In this document: one piece after another, positions 8,429-17,615 of the stretch
Numbering within the stretch: the stretch's first letter is position 1
How the letters are laid out: the number at the start of each line of letters is the position of its first letter
Assembly (NCBI GenBank): GCA_947504705.1
Contig: CANNIA010000033.1
Coordinates: forward strand, 1-41,196
Direction of reading: 5' to 3'
Length of the DNA stretch: 41,196 bases
DNA from: Paracoccaceae bacterium
GTDB lineage: Bacteria > Pseudomonadota > Alphaproteobacteria > Rhodobacterales > Rhodobacteraceae
Translations under genes and position numbers: made by a program
Notes under the pieces: model-generated
Told to the model about the DNA's origin: nothing
The model's database searches: none
The model's input: the letters and a program-made list of their open reading frames with translations, nothing else

Positions 8429-9196
8429 ATGGCCCCATCTTTCCGCGATACTCCCCTTCCGCTCTTCGCTCCACCCGGTGACGAAGACGAAGCCGCACCT
8501 ACCGCGCTTTCCGGGGGGCGGCTGCCTTCCTACATCGCCGACCATCGCCAACGCCTGCGCGACCGTTTCCTGCAGGCGGGCGGTCCGGCCCTTCCCGACT
8601 ACGAACTTCTTGAACTGGTGCTATTCCGCGCCATTCCCCGGCAGGACGTAAAACCGCTTGCTCGGCTACTTCTGGAAACGTTTGGTGACTTCAACCGCGT
8701 CGTTACTGCCTCGCCTGCCCGGCTGGAACTGGTCAAGGGTGCAGGCCCGGCCGTCGTGCTTGAACTCAAGCTGGTTGAAGCCTCTGCCCAACGCCTTATG
8801 CGGGCGCGGGTGCTGCAAAAACCCCTGCTCTCGTCCTGGAACGCGCTTCTGGATTACTGCCACACAACGATGTCACATCGTGAGACTGAGCAGTTTCGCG
8901 TGCTTTTCCTTGATCGAAAAAACGTGCTGATCGCGGATGAGGAACAGGCCAAGGGCACCGTCGATCACGTCCCTGTCTACCCGCGCGAAATCGTCAAGCG
9001 GGCATTGGAACTGAACGCAAGCGCCCTCATCCTTGTCCACAATCATCCCTCGGGTGACCCCACGCCCTCGGACGCGGACCTTTCGATGACCCGACAGGTC
9101 ACCGAAGCCTGCCAGGCGCTGGGGTTGACGCTGCATGACCACCTCATCATCGGCAAATCGCAGGAACTAAGCTTCAGGTCGGCTGGTTACCTTTAG
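8429..9196 (+). CDS. radC: RadC family protein (JAB/MPN domain)
   Basis: RadC-family proteins were once thought to act in DNA repair, but their true role is unclear. This one has the two expected parts: an N-terminal helix-hairpin-helix-like region (YELLELVLFRAIPRQDVKPLA, then VKGAGPAVVLELKLVEA) and a C-terminal JAB1/MPN metalloprotease-like domain. The metal-binding motif HNHPSGDPTPSDAD is intact, so the domain could bind zinc. Several start codons are possible: TTG at 8366 and ATG at 8408, 8411 and 8429. None has a strong ribosome site. I chose 8429 (255 residues) because it gives a family-typical length. The gene ends inside the tail of the convergent methyltransferase, with a 23-base overlap. 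Confidence 0.9.
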   Translation: MAPSFRDTPLPLFAPPGDEDEAAPTALSGGRLPSYIADHRQRLRDRFLQAGGPALPDYELLELVLFRAIPRQDVKPLARLLLETFGDFNRVVTASPARLELVKGAGPAVVLELKLVEASAQRLMRARVLQKPLLSSWNALLDYCHTTMSHRETEQFRVLFLDRKNVLIADEEQAKGTVDHVPVYPREIVKRALELNASALILVHNHPSGDPTPSDADLSMTRQVTEACQALGLTLHDHLIIGKSQELSFRSAGYL

Positions 9197-9889
9197 CCTT
9201 ACTCCGAAGGTTCTGCCGCTTGCGTTTTCTTTCTTCACCAATCCTCAGCTTTTCCGCCTCGGCAATCAGATCAAGGTCGATTGGGAAAGTTAGACCCTCC
9301 GGCCCACTCTGCGGCTTGATGAAGTACCAAGATGGAAAGCGGTTGTAGGCCTCGTCGGAAACGAATTCCGTCAGGCGCAAGCGGACCCCCAACTGCGCAA
9401 CCGCTTCATTCACGGCCCAAACCGTCAAGGGCCACATCTTCAGATCGTAATCGTCACCGGCCATGACGCCGCCCGGTTTCAACTTGGGATACCAGTCGCG
9501 AAAAGTCCGCCCACCCTCTTCGCCAGTATGGCATAGCCATCAAAGTAAATGAAGTCGAAATGGGCATCCGGAAACAGATCCACCGCCTGATCAAAGGTCA
9601 TCCGCAACAGCGCGTAATCCGATGTCAGGCGCGTCGCTCGAAGCGCAGTTTTGTACTCCCGGATATTGTGGCCGTCAGAATAGGAATCTACACCCCAGAA
9701 CCGTGCAAATCTTCCTGATTGCAGCATCCGCGCCGAAAAGGACCCTGCCGCCACTCCAAGCTCGATCCCCAGGTTTCCAGTTGCTGGCAGTGGATCGACG
9801 ACATTCCAACGCCAAGTTCCAGGAACAACCTCGTAGTCGACGGGTTGTATTTGCCTCCAAGCCTCAGCCTTTGCTTCATGGCTGTTCAT
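9174..9889 (-). pseudogene. Class I SAM-dependent methyltransferase, frameshifted
   Basis: Two frames together encode one methyltransferase. The first part (from the ATG at 9889, behind GGAGGG) carries the SAM-binding motif IELGVAAGSFSA, GVDSYSD and FDFIYFDGYA. It then runs out of frame and stops near 9478. Reading one base shifted from about 9530 continues with HTGEEGGRTFRDWYPK and KPGGVMAGDDYD, the expected next motifs, and stays open to the stop at 9174. One C appears to be missing from a GCCCAT-like string at 9528-9532. Repaired, it would be about 238 residues. It overlaps the end of the upstream OmpA-fusion gene by 14 bases. Either a recent pseudogene or a sequencing error. Confidence 0.85.
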
Positions 9890-11396
9890 TCGCACCCTCC
9901 GCCATACCAAAGTCAGGCAGCAGCCAAAGCTCGACCCTGCGGTTCAGATGTCGGCCAATATCTGTTTCATCGCAGGCCATCGGCAAGGCCTCGCCAAAAC
10001 CCTCAACCACTGGCAAACTTTCCAATGGTAAGTCGGGGGCAATCGCCACCAATTCTTGTGCAACTTTCGCCGCCCGCTCTGTCGACAGCGCCAGGTTCGC
10101 CTCAGCCGTACCCGACCCGTCCGAGAACCCGGCCAACACCATCCGCTCGTTCCTGAACTGGCTCGAAGCAATCAACTGTGCCAGATCCACCAGATTGTCC
10201 TGTGAGGTCGCATCCAGCGTCGACGTTCCATCCTCGAACCGGAAGGTAAGCGACAGCCGGTCCGCCCCATCCATGACCCCGACCAGCCGCTTGAGGTCGG
10301 CAAGCGTGATATCCTCACCCGCACCTTTGATCGCGTTGATCAGACGCAGCCCGTCATCGGTCATCGGACCACGGGTGGCCGCTCGGTCCACATAGCCGCT
10401 GGCGGCAATCACACCTTGGGCAATCGGGGTGCGCAGAAAATCCAGGAATTCGCGCGTCATCAGTGGCATCCGCCGCTTTGGCGCAAGCAGAAGCACCGGC
10501 AACGCCAGCGGATAATCCTCGGCCTTCACAGCAAGTGCTGTCGGCAGCAGCGGAAAACCACAGCTGTCTGCAAGGGGAAGCCGCCGCGCCGGGGCAATGT
10601 CGGCGCTTCCGGTCAAGCCGACTGCCCAGGGATCAAGCGCTACCGCCTTAGCAAGGCTTTCCTGATCCGGATGCAGGACCGCCGCCGCGACCGGAGTTCC
10701 AAGTCGCGCGTTCAGGGCAAGCTGCATGTCCAGTTCAGGCTGCAGGGAATGCAGCACGATCGGCATATCCGGCCCACCAATCGCCGACCAGTTGTCGATC
10801 TCGCCCGAAAGGATGCGCGCCAGATCCACGGTAGAGATTCTGGGCGTGGGGTTGTCAGGCGCGACAATCACGACCAACGGCTCCATGGCCACGGAATGCG
10901 CCAGGAAGGCTGGGTCGGGTTGAAAGCTCAGCTTCAGATCGGCATCTCCTGCCTCAAGCGCTGCGCTGGCAAAGGGTGGCGGCAGTGGCATAAAACTGAT
11001 GACAGCCAGTTCTTCGCCGGTTTCAGGGTCCAGCACGCGTGCGGCAAGCGGGGGACCGTCCTGCGCCTGATAGACCAGCCCACGATTTTCGGCAAAGGCC
11101 TGGAAGAGGGGCGGCAGCAGTGCCTTGGCGGGACCCACGTCGCCGACGATCCGGATGACGGCCCTGGGTGCGGCCAGATCCGGGCAGGCAGGCCCCTCGC
11201 AGATTACGCCCTGCCCATCGACGGTCAGCATACCATAGGCGGTCGAAACCCGGTAAAATTCGCCGTCAAAGCCCTGAAGCGTCCCAGACAGCACAATTCC
11301 GCCCTCGCGAGAGGTCAGCGTGACATCCTGCGCAAAGGCCGGGGTCGTGGTCAGGATGGCGGCCCATAAAGCCGCAACGAACGCTTTCACACCCAT
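9876..11396 (-). CDS. PstS-like substrate-binding domain fused to OmpA domain, exported
   Basis: The 506-residue product starts with a signal peptide (residues 1-22, ending AFAQ). A short beta-rich segment follows to about residue 75, then a phosphate-binding-protein-like (PBP type 2) region from about 80 to 345, with VVIVAPDNPTPRISTVDLARILSGEIDNW typical of PstS-type proteins. The C-terminal OmpA/MotB peptidoglycan-binding domain spans about 390-495, with LAGFSDGSGTAEANLALSTERA and GRHLNRRVELWL. It should sit in the periplasm anchored to the cell wall. Whether it binds phosphate cannot be told. It follows an exported protein of unknown function and secA on the same strand, with an 18-base gap upstream. 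Confidence 0.85.
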   Translation of the reverse strand: MGVKAFVAALWAAILTTTPAFAQDVTLTSREGGIVLSGTLQGFDGEFYRVSTAYGMLTVDGQGVICEGPACPDLAAPRAVIRIVGDVGPAKALLPPLFQAFAENRGLVYQAQDGPPLAARVLDPETGEELAVISFMPLPPPFASAALEAGDADLKLSFQPDPAFLAHSVAMEPLVVIVAPDNPTPRISTVDLARILSGEIDNWSAIGGPDMPIVLHSLQPELDMQLALNARLGTPVAAAVLHPDQESLAKAVALDPWAVGLTGSADIAPARRLPLADSCGFPLLPTALAVKAEDYPLALPVLLLAPKRRMPLMTREFLDFLRTPIAQGVIAASGYVDRAATRGPMTDDGLRLINAIKGAGEDITLADLKRLVGVMDGADRLSLTFRFEDGTSTLDATSQDNLVDLAQLIASSQFRNERMVLAGFSDGSGTAEANLALSTERAAKVAQELVAIAPDLPLESLPVVEGFGEALPMACDETDIGRHLNRRVELWLLPDFGMAEGANEQP

Positions 11397-11414
11397 AACT
11401 CGCCAGTCAGGAAC

Positions 11415-12242
11415 CTATTCCGGAGCGTCGAGTGTCAGGTCAGGAAGAAGATTCTTCAACAGCAGAATGTCACCCGAGGTGCCGCAAAGCGGAACCGCGA
11501 CGCTTCGGCTTGACCGCAAGGCCTTGCCGAGCCGCGACACGACAACTTCCGCTGCTAGGGTGCGGCCGCAGGTCTCGGGCGTGATCCCAAGTTCGACCGT
11601 CAGTTCGGGGCTGGCAAAGTCCCTCAACGCGACGGAATACACCTGCGATAGCAGCGGATCTTCCATTCTGGCCTGACCAAGCGTCGTGATCCGGTGAGGC
11701 GCACCCTCAAGGCCGGCACTTTTTGCAACAAAGACCTGGCCCTGTTCATCAGCCCGCAAGTCAAACCGGGCCGAACCAGCTATCTGAACCGCAAGCCGAA
11801 GATATTCCGCCATATCCGGAACAGAAATCTTGCCAAGCACAACTTCGGAACTTCCAACATAGGCCGCCACCAGCGCATCAGCCGTCATGGCCGGAAGCTG
11901 CACCTGCACCTGGCCATCCGCGCCGATGGTTTCAGTAAAGGCCAGCCCGGCATGGCGGAACACGACGCGCTCACCCATGTTGCAAGGGGCGGAAAGCGAA
12001 AGATCGATCATCGCCCCCGGTGCGTTTTCCAGACGAAGGCCCAAGGCACAGGCCGGATCGTCCCCGGTGGTGGTGGCCGAAACGGCCACGATCCCGGCAA
12101 GCTGAGGCAATTCTGCCAGAACCGGTTGTGGGGCATCTATTGCGCTTGCAGCAGCGGTCTCTTGCGGCAGAGGACGCAGTGTCTGCACGACATGTCCCGC
12201 CGCAAAGGCGACGGCCAGCACCGCGACGATGCGCAGAGCCAT
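11415..12242 (-). CDS. Exported or membrane-anchored protein of unknown function
   Basis: I do not recognise a named family. The product is about 275 residues. A hydrophobic N-terminal segment (ALRIVAVLAVAFAAGHVV) acts as signal or anchor; it is followed by a proline/alanine-rich linker and a periplasmic part with four cysteines (DPACALGL, APCNMGE, PETCGR, VPLCGT) that could form two disulfides. The start is uncertain. The frame extends to TTG at 12266, and a GAGG lies 8 bases before a TTG at 12260; the ATG at 12242 gives the cleanest signal. It stands 18 bases before the OmpA-fusion gene and is downstream of secA, so the two exported proteins probably act together. Confidence 0.65.
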   Translation of the reverse strand: MALRIVAVLAVAFAAGHVVQTLRPLPQETAAASAIDAPQPVLAELPQLAGIVAVSATTTGDDPACALGLRLENAPGAMIDLSLSAPCNMGERVVFRHAGLAFTETIGADGQVQVQLPAMTADALVAAYVGSSEVVLGKISVPDMAEYLRLAVQIAGSARFDLRADEQGQVFVAKSAGLEGAPHRITTLGQARMEDPLLSQVYSVALRDFASPELTVELGITPETCGRTLAAEVVVSRLGKALRSSRSVAVPLCGTSGDILLLKNLLPDLTLDAPE

Positions 12243-12409
12243 GATCGAGCGAGCTAACAACTGCAATGCCTCGGCAAGTTCAGACGATTCCCGGATAGGT
12301 GGAAAATCGGTCGACGGCGTGGCCGAAGTAAGGCAAAAGACACCAAAAAGCCTTCACTTCAACACAAAATCTACCCGGCGAAACATTGCCCAAGCGAAGG
12401 AATCCCGCC
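12243..12409 (-). other. Gap between secA and the next gene
   Basis: No gene is seen. On the minus strand an imperfect inverted repeat (AAGTGAAGGC with GCCTTACTT, 12325-12360) surrounds a T-rich loop. It is not a convincing terminator, and no clear promoter was found. Confidence 0.3.
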
Positions 12410-15169
12410 CTAGACCACTCGCCCGTGGCAATGCTTGAACTTCTCACCCGAACCGCAAGGGCAAGGATCGTTGCGACCGGGGTTTCCCCAGCTTGCCGGG
12501 TCAGCCTCGTCAAATCCAGCCATTGCAACGGCAGGGGCCGCAGCAGCCACAGCCGGCGCTGGCGTTGCAGCAGCTGGTGCCGCGACAGGCTCGGCTGCAA
12601 CGGGCTCGGCTGCAACGGGCTCGACCGCAGCGGCGGGGCGCTGGGCTGCAAGCATTTGCCGCATCATCGCTTCCTGCTCTTCCTTCGTGACCGGCCTGAT
12701 CCGCGAAAGCTGTTGGGTCACCTGCTCGCGCAGCGAGGTCAACAGGCCCTCGAACAGCTGGAACGACTCGGTCTTGTATTCGTTCAACGGGTCGCGCTGG
12801 GCATAGCCCCGGAAGCCCACGACCGACCGCAGATGCTCCAGCCGCAGCAGATGCTCGCGCCATTTGCCATCGATTGCCTGCAGCAGAACCTGCTTTTCGA
12901 TCGATTGAATGGTCGATTCCCCAAAGGCCTTGGCCTTTTCTTCCATCATCAGGTCGGTGGCTTCGATCACCCGTTCCGCGATCACGGCCTGATCCACGCC
13001 CTCTTCGGCGGCCCAGGTGGCAATCGGCAGGTTGATGTTCAGCATTTCCACACAAGCCGCAGTCAGACCGGCCACATCCCACTGATCGGCATAGCTTTTC
13101 GGCGGCAGGTTCAGGTCAACCAGATCCTCGACAAGCTGGTGGCGCATATCGGCAGCGACATCGCTGACATGATCGGCCTGCATGATCTCCAGCCGCTGGC
13201 CGAAGATGGCCTTGCGCTGGTCATTCATCACGTCGTCGAATTTCAAAAGCTGCTTGCGGATGTCGAAGTTGCGGCCTTCGACCTTGGCTTGCGCTTTCTC
13301 AAGGCTCTTGTTGACCCAGGGGTGAATGATGGATTCGCCTTCCTTCATCCCCAGCGTCGTCAGGATCTTGTCCAGCCGTTCCGACCCAAAGATCCGCATC
13401 AGGTCGTCTTCCAGCGACAGGAAGAACGCCGAACGCCCCGGGTCACCCTGACGGCCCGACCGGCCGCGCAGCTGGTTGTCGATCCGGCGGCTTTCGTGGC
13501 GTTCCGTCGCCAGCACGAACAGCCCGCCTGCGGCTTTGACCGCCTCTTCCTCGTCCAGATGCTCACCTTCAATCCGGGCGCGGATCGCGACGTGGTCACC
13601 GTGAGGATCGGCGGCGATGGCTTCCATCACCTTGAATTCCACGTTGCCGCCCAGCTTGATGTCGGTTCCCCGGCCCGCCATGTTGGTGGCAATGGTCACC
13701 GATCCCAGCTTACCGGCATCGGCAACGATCTTCGCTTCCAACTCGTGCTGGCGGGCGTTCAGCACGCTATGCGCGATGTCGGCCTTAGTCAGAAGTTCCG
13801 ACAACTGCTCGGACTTTTCAATCGAGGTCGTGCCAACCAGAATCGGCTGCTTCCGCCCATGCGCCTCAGCGATTGATTTCAGGATCCCCTGATACTTCTC
13901 ACGCGCGGTGCGGAAGACCTCATCATGCTCGTCCTTGCGCTGCACCGTGCGGTTCGTCGGCACTTCAACGACGCCCAACCCGTAGATCGAGCGGAATTCC
14001 TCGGCCTCGGTCACGGCGGTGCCGGTCATCCCTGCCAGCTTGGAATACAGCCGGAAATAGTTCTGGAAGGTCACGCTGGCATAGGTGACGTTCTCGGGCT
14101 TGATCTGGACGCGCTCCTTCGCCTCGATTGCCTGATGCAACCCGTCCGACAGACGGCGGCCCTTCATCATTCGGCCAGTGAATTCGTCGATCAGCATCAC
14201 CTCGCCGTTCATGACGACGTATTGCTGGTCCTTGTGAAAAAGCTTGTGCGCCCGCAGGGCCTGATTGACGTGGTGAACGATGGTGGTGCTTTCCGCCGCA
14301 TAAAGGCTCTGACCCTCGGGCAGGATCCCGGCCTTTTGCAGGATATCTTCAATCGCCTCGTTGCCTTCTTCGGTGAAGGTCACGTTGCGGGCCTTTTCAT
14401 CCAGCTTGAAATGCTCGTCAAGCAGGCTGGGAATGACCGCATCCACCGACTGGTAAAGCGTGCCCCGGTCCTGGCTGGGACCCGAGATGATCAGCGGCGT
14501 CCGCGCTTCGTCGATCAGGATCGAGTCCACTTCGTCCACGATGGCATAGAAATGCCCGCGCTGGGACATCTCCTCGATCGAGCCCTTCATGTTGTCGCGC
14601 AGATAGTCGAACCCAAGCTCGTTGTTGGTCGCATAGGTGATGTCCGACCGATAAGCCGCGCGCTTTTCATCATCCGGCTGGTGCGAATAGACCACACCCG
14701 TCGTCAGCCCCAGCGCGCCATAGACTTTGCCCATCCATTCCGAGTCGCGCTTGGCCAGGTAATCGTTCACCGTGACCACATGCACGCCCTTGCCCGCCAG
14801 CGCGTTCAGATAGGCGGCAAACACGGCGACGAGCGTCTTGCCTTCGCCGGTCTTCATCTCGCTGATGTTGCCCTGATGCAGGAAGATTGCCCCCATCAGC
14901 TGCACATCAAAGGCGCGCAGGCCAAGGGCCCGGCGTGCGCCTTCGCGGCAGTTGGCAAAGGCCTCCGGCAGGATCGCATCCAGGCTTTCCCCGCCCTCTT
15001 GCACTCGCTTTTGCAAATCGCGCGTCTTGGCGATGATCTCGTCATCGCTCAGCTTCTGGAACTCGGGCTCCAGCACGTTGATCGCCTCAACGATCGGACG
15101 CACGGATTTCACCTTGCGGTCGTTCGGCGTTCCGAAAACCTTCCGCGCGAGTGCACCAAATCCAAGCAT
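12410..15169 (-). CDS. secA: Preprotein translocase ATPase SecA
   Basis: SecA is the motor that pushes unfolded preproteins through SecYEG at the inner membrane. The Walker A string [11 protein letters not shown], the Walker [17 protein letters not shown], and the helicase-like [10 protein letters not shown] and [12 protein letters not shown] motifs are present. The far C-terminus is the zinc-binding SEC-C domain, [14 protein letters not shown], which contacts SecB. Before it lies a flexible Ala/Pro/Glu linker with repeated VAAEP units. At 919 residues the length is normal. A -35/-10 pair with 17-base spacing lies upstream (15289-15317), giving a leader near 110 bases. Confidence 0.98.
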   Translation of the reverse strand: MLGFGALARKVFGTPNDRKVKSVRPIVEAINVLEPEFQKLSDDEIIAKTRDLQKRVQEGGESLDAILPEAFANCREGARRALGLRAFDVQLMGAIFLHQGNISEMKTGEGKTLVAVFAAYLNALAGKGVHVVTVNDYLAKRDSEWMGKVYGALGLTTGVVYSHQPDDEKRAAYRSDITYATNNELGFDYLRDNMKGSIEEMSQRGHFYAIVDEVDSILIDEARTPLIISGPSQDRGTLYQSVDAVIPSLLDEHFKLDEKARNVTFTEEGNEAIEDILQKAGILPEGQSLYAAESTTIVHHVNQALRAHKLFHKDQQYVVMNGEVMLIDEFTGRMMKGRRLSDGLHQAIEAKERVQIKPENVTYASVTFQNYFRLYSKLAGMTGTAVTEAEEFRSIYGLGVVEVPTNRTVQRKDEHDEVFRTAREKYQGILKSIAEAHGRKQPILVGTTSIEKSEQLSELLTKADIAHSVLNARQHELEAKIVADAGKLGSVTIATNMAGRGTDIKLGGNVEFKVMEAIAADPHGDHVAIRARIEGEHLDEEEAVKAAGGLFVLATERHESRRIDNQLRGRSGRQGDPGRSAFFLSLEDDLMRIFGSERLDKILTTLGMKEGESIIHPWVNKSLEKAQAKVEGRNFDIRKQLLKFDDVMNDQRKAIFGQRLEIMQADHVSDVAADMRHQLVEDLVDLNLPPKSYADQWDVAGLTAACVEMLNINLPIATWAAEEGVDQAVIAERVIEATDLMMEEKAKAFGESTIQSIEKQVLLQAIDGKWREHLLRLEHLRSVVGFRGYAQRDPLNEYKTESFQLFEGLLTSLREQVTQQLSRIRPVTKEEQEAMMRQMLAAQRPAAAVEPVAAEPVAAEPVAAPAAATPAPAVAAAAPAVAMAGFDEADPASWGNPGRNDPCPCGSGEKFKHCHGRVV
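12588..12624 (-). repeat. 15-base tandem repeat inside secA
   Basis: GGCTCGGCTGCAACG is repeated in phase at 12588-12602 and 12603-12617, with a partial third unit to 12624. It encodes repeated VAAEP in the linker before the SEC-C domain, so copy number can vary without breaking the frame. Confidence 0.75.
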
Positions 15170-15288
15170 CTTTTCTCCGTCCGGGCAGGTTCCTAACTAA
15201 AACGAAAGGTTCTCGGGCTTGCCCGCCCCCGATGCCTTCCATAGAAGTGCCGACAAGAAAGCCCAAAGGCTGCCCTCGCGACTGCCGC

Positions 15289-15317
15289 GATGTAAGGTGT
15301 AGGCTTGGCATAGTCAA
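15289..15317 (-). promoter_or_regulatory. Predicted secA promoter
   Basis: On the minus strand TTGACT (15317-15312) is followed after exactly 17 bases by TACATC (15294-15289), a good housekeeping sigma-factor match. Transcription would start near 15282 and leave a leader of about 110 bases before secA. Confidence 0.55.
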
Positions 15318-15355
15318 CGTGGCAGGCATGTCCGGCCCGATCAGGAGACGGTGAT

Positions 15356-16198
15356 ATGAGCAGATTTTCGGCACTTTGGCGTGGTTTGGCCCTGGCGGCC
15401 CTGTTTTCGGCGTCGGCCCACGCCGAAGGCGAATCCGCCTCGACGGTGGTTGCAACGGTGAACGGCACCGTGATCACCTTGGGCGAGATGATTGCCATGC
15501 GTGAAACCTTGCCCGAACAGTATCAGTCGATGGCGGACGATGTGCTTTTCAAGGGAATCCTTGATCAACTCGTCCAGCAGGAAGTCCTGCGCCAGTCGGT
15601 CACGGAAATCTCACCACGCAACACCGCCGTCCTGTCGAACGAGGCGCGCGGCTATATTTCTGGCATCGCGATGGAAAATGTCGCCCTTGTCGCCGTGACG
15701 GATGAGGCTTTGCAAGCCGCCTACGACGCGCGCTTCAAGGATGCCGCACCCCAGACTGAATACCACGCCGCCCATATTCTGGTGAAGACCGCCGAAGAGG
15801 CTGATGCGATCAAGGCCGACCTCGCCGCTGGTGGGGATTTTGCCGAAATCGCCATGACCAAGTCGATCGACACCGGCTCAGGCAGCGCTGGCGGCGATCT
15901 GGGCTGGTTCGGGCTTGGCATGATGGTCAAGCCCTTCGAAGATGCCGTCGTTGCCGCCAAAGTTGGCGAGGTCTCCGGTCCGATCCAGACCGAATTCGGC
16001 TACCATCTGATTCTCGTGCAGGAAACCCGCATTGCTGCAAATCCGACCCTTGACCAGCTGCGCGACGATCTGGCCCAAGAGATCGAACGCACCGCCGTCG
16101 ATGCACTGATTGCGGATCTTTCCGGCAAAGCCGCCGTCACACGTGAAGGCGAAGGCATTGACCCCGCGATCCTAAAGAACACTGCACTGATCGACTGA
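15356..16198 (+). CDS. Parvulin-type peptidylprolyl isomerase, exported
   Basis: This periplasmic folding factor isomerises X-Pro bonds in exported and outer-membrane proteins. A signal peptide covers about residues 1-23 (ALAALFSASAHAEG). A SurA/PrsA-like N-terminal helical region contains LDQLVQQEVLRQ. The parvulin domain, about residues 135-225, is marked by AAHILVKTAEEADAI, GGDLGWFGLGMMVKPFEDAV and FGYHLILVQETR. The 280-residue length fits the single-domain SurA-like class of this group. AGGAGA lies 8 bases before the ATG. It is divergent from secA, which fits a shared role in protein export, and 17 bases upstream of argJ. Confidence 0.92.
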   Translation: MSRFSALWRGLALAALFSASAHAEGESASTVVATVNGTVITLGEMIAMRETLPEQYQSMADDVLFKGILDQLVQQEVLRQSVTEISPRNTAVLSNEARGYISGIAMENVALVAVTDEALQAAYDARFKDAAPQTEYHAAHILVKTAEEADAIKADLAAGGDFAEIAMTKSIDTGSGSAGGDLGWFGLGMMVKPFEDAVVAAKVGEVSGPIQTEFGYHLILVQETRIAANPTLDQLRDDLAQEIERTAVDALIADLSGKAAVTREGEGIDPAILKNTALID

Positions 16199-16215
16199 AC
16201 CTGAAAGGGCAAACC

Positions 16216-17547
16216 ATGGGCAAGACTGACTGGAAGGCCGCAGCGAAGGCGCTGAAGAAGAAACTTCGCAAGCTGACGGACAAGGGGGCAGACGCCCCCA
16301 CCAAGGCCAAGAAGGCCAAGCCGGTCTCGCCCCTGGCCCCCGCCAGCTTCCCGGCTCTGCCCCAGATCAAGGGGGCTGAATTCTCCGCAGTCGAAGCAGG
16401 CGTGCGCTACCAGAACCGCAAGGACGTGATGCTTGTCCGCCTTGCCCCCGGCACGATTATGGCTGGGGCCTTCACGCGGTCTTCCACCCGGTCCGCCTGC
16501 GTGCGGGATGGTCAGGCCAAGCTTTTGATGAAGGTCCCCGACGGCGTGGGTGCTGCCATCATCGTCAACTCGGGCAACTCCAACGCCTTCACTGGCAAGC
16601 TGGGGGATCAGGCTGTTGCCGCCGTGACCAGTGCAGTCGCCAAGGAACTGGGCATTCCCGCTGCCCGCGTCTACTCCTCCTCGACCGGCGTGATCGGCGA
16701 GCCGCTGCCCTATGACCGGATCACCGCCAAGGTGCCCGATCTGGCCAAAGCCCTGACCGAGGCGGCTATCGAAGGTGCCGCTCAGGCGATCATGACCACC
16801 GACACCTTCCCGAAAGGGGCTGCTGCAACCGTGCAGGGCGAAGGCGGCGTGATCAACATCGCCGGCATCGCCAAAGGCTCGGGCATGATTGCGCCCGATA
16901 TGGCAACGATGCTGGTCTACATCTTCACCGATGCCAAGATCAGCCAGTCCAGCTTGCAAAAGATGGTCTCGCGCAATGTTGACGGCACCTTCAACTCGAT
17001 CACCGTCGACAGCGACACCTCAACCTCCGACACGCTTCTGGTCGCTGCCACAGGCCAGTCCGCCGCCGCCGAGGTGAAAGGCACCACCGCCAAGGCTTTC
17101 GAGGCCGCCCTCCACGGCGTCATGCGCGACCTCGCATTGCAGGTGGTCCGCGACGGCGAAGGGGCGACCAAACTGCTTGAGGTCCGCGTTACCGGCGCCG
17201 CCAGCGACGAAGACGCCGCCAAGGTCGCCTTCGCCATCGCCAATTCGCCCTTGGTGAAAACCGCCGTTGCCGGGCAAGACCCGAACTGGGGCCGCATCGT
17301 CGCCGCCATCGGCAAATCGGGTGCGGCGGCCGAGCGGGACAAGCTCACCATCCGCTTCGGCGATATCCTTGTTGCCAAGAACGGCTGGCGGAACCCCGAC
17401 TACAAGGAAGAGGACGGCGCCTCCTACATGCAGCAGCCCGAACTCGTCTTTGCGGTAGATCTTGGTCTTGCTAAAGCCAAACGCTCGGTCTGGACCTGCG
17501 ACCTCACCGCCCGCTACGTCGCAATCAACGCTGACTACCGCTCCTGA
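16216..17547 (+). CDS. argJ: Bifunctional ornithine acetyltransferase / N-acetylglutamate synthase
   Basis: ArgJ moves the acetyl group from N-acetylornithine to glutamate and, in bifunctional forms, also makes N-acetylglutamate from acetyl-CoA, in arginine synthesis. The self-cleavage site is intact: APDMATMLVY, where cleavage before Thr231 makes the alpha and beta chains and exposes the nucleophile. The preceding NSGNSNAFTG and KGSGMIAP strings are also typical. The N-terminus is odd: about 35 residues with many lysines (KALKKKLRKL, KAKKAK) stand before the usual start of the domain at VSPLAP. AAAGGG precedes the ATG, so the extension is probably translated. It may be cotranscribed with the upstream isomerase. 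Confidence 0.96.
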   Translation: MGKTDWKAAAKALKKKLRKLTDKGADAPTKAKKAKPVSPLAPASFPALPQIKGAEFSAVEAGVRYQNRKDVMLVRLAPGTIMAGAFTRSSTRSACVRDGQAKLLMKVPDGVGAAIIVNSGNSNAFTGKLGDQAVAAVTSAVAKELGIPAARVYSSSTGVIGEPLPYDRITAKVPDLAKALTEAAIEGAAQAIMTTDTFPKGAAATVQGEGGVINIAGIAKGSGMIAPDMATMLVYIFTDAKISQSSLQKMVSRNVDGTFNSITVDSDTSTSDTLLVAATGQSAAAEVKGTTAKAFEAALHGVMRDLALQVVRDGEGATKLLEVRVTGAASDEDAAKVAFAIANSPLVKTAVAGQDPNWGRIVAAIGKSGAAAERDKLTIRFGDILVAKNGWRNPDYKEEDGASYMQQPELVFAVDLGLAKAKRSVWTCDLTARYVAINADYRS

Positions 17548-17550
17548 TAT

Positions 17551-17600
17551 CTTCTGTTCCCAAATATCCCGGGGGTCCGGGGGCTGGCCCCCGGTCGTCC
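17551..17600 (+). repeat. GC-rich intergenic hairpin element
   Basis: Between argJ and mutT, CCGGGGG (17577-17583) pairs with CCCCCGG (17588-17594) around a CTGG loop. A further CCCGGGGG lies just upstream (17568-17575), after TTCCCAAATAT. I remember near-identical blocks as recurring between genes in Rhodobacteraceae genomes, so this is probably one copy of a dispersed family. It may stabilise or weakly end the argJ transcript. Confidence 0.6.
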
Positions 17601-17615
17601 CAACAAGGAGACCGC

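Noticed and set aside
9174-9482. Separate small gene in the second half of the broken methyltransferase
   Set aside because: Its frame continues the upstream methyltransferase exactly when one base is restored, so it is the C-terminal half and not an independent gene.
12588-12624. CRISPR-like array because of the short direct repeats
   Set aside because: Units are only 15 bases, adjoining without spacers, and encode a repeated peptide in SecA. No CRISPR array or cas gene is present in the window.
12386-15196. Two long plus-strand frames opposite secA
   Set aside because: Arg/His/Leu-rich composition and no recognisable domain; secA is complete on the other strand.
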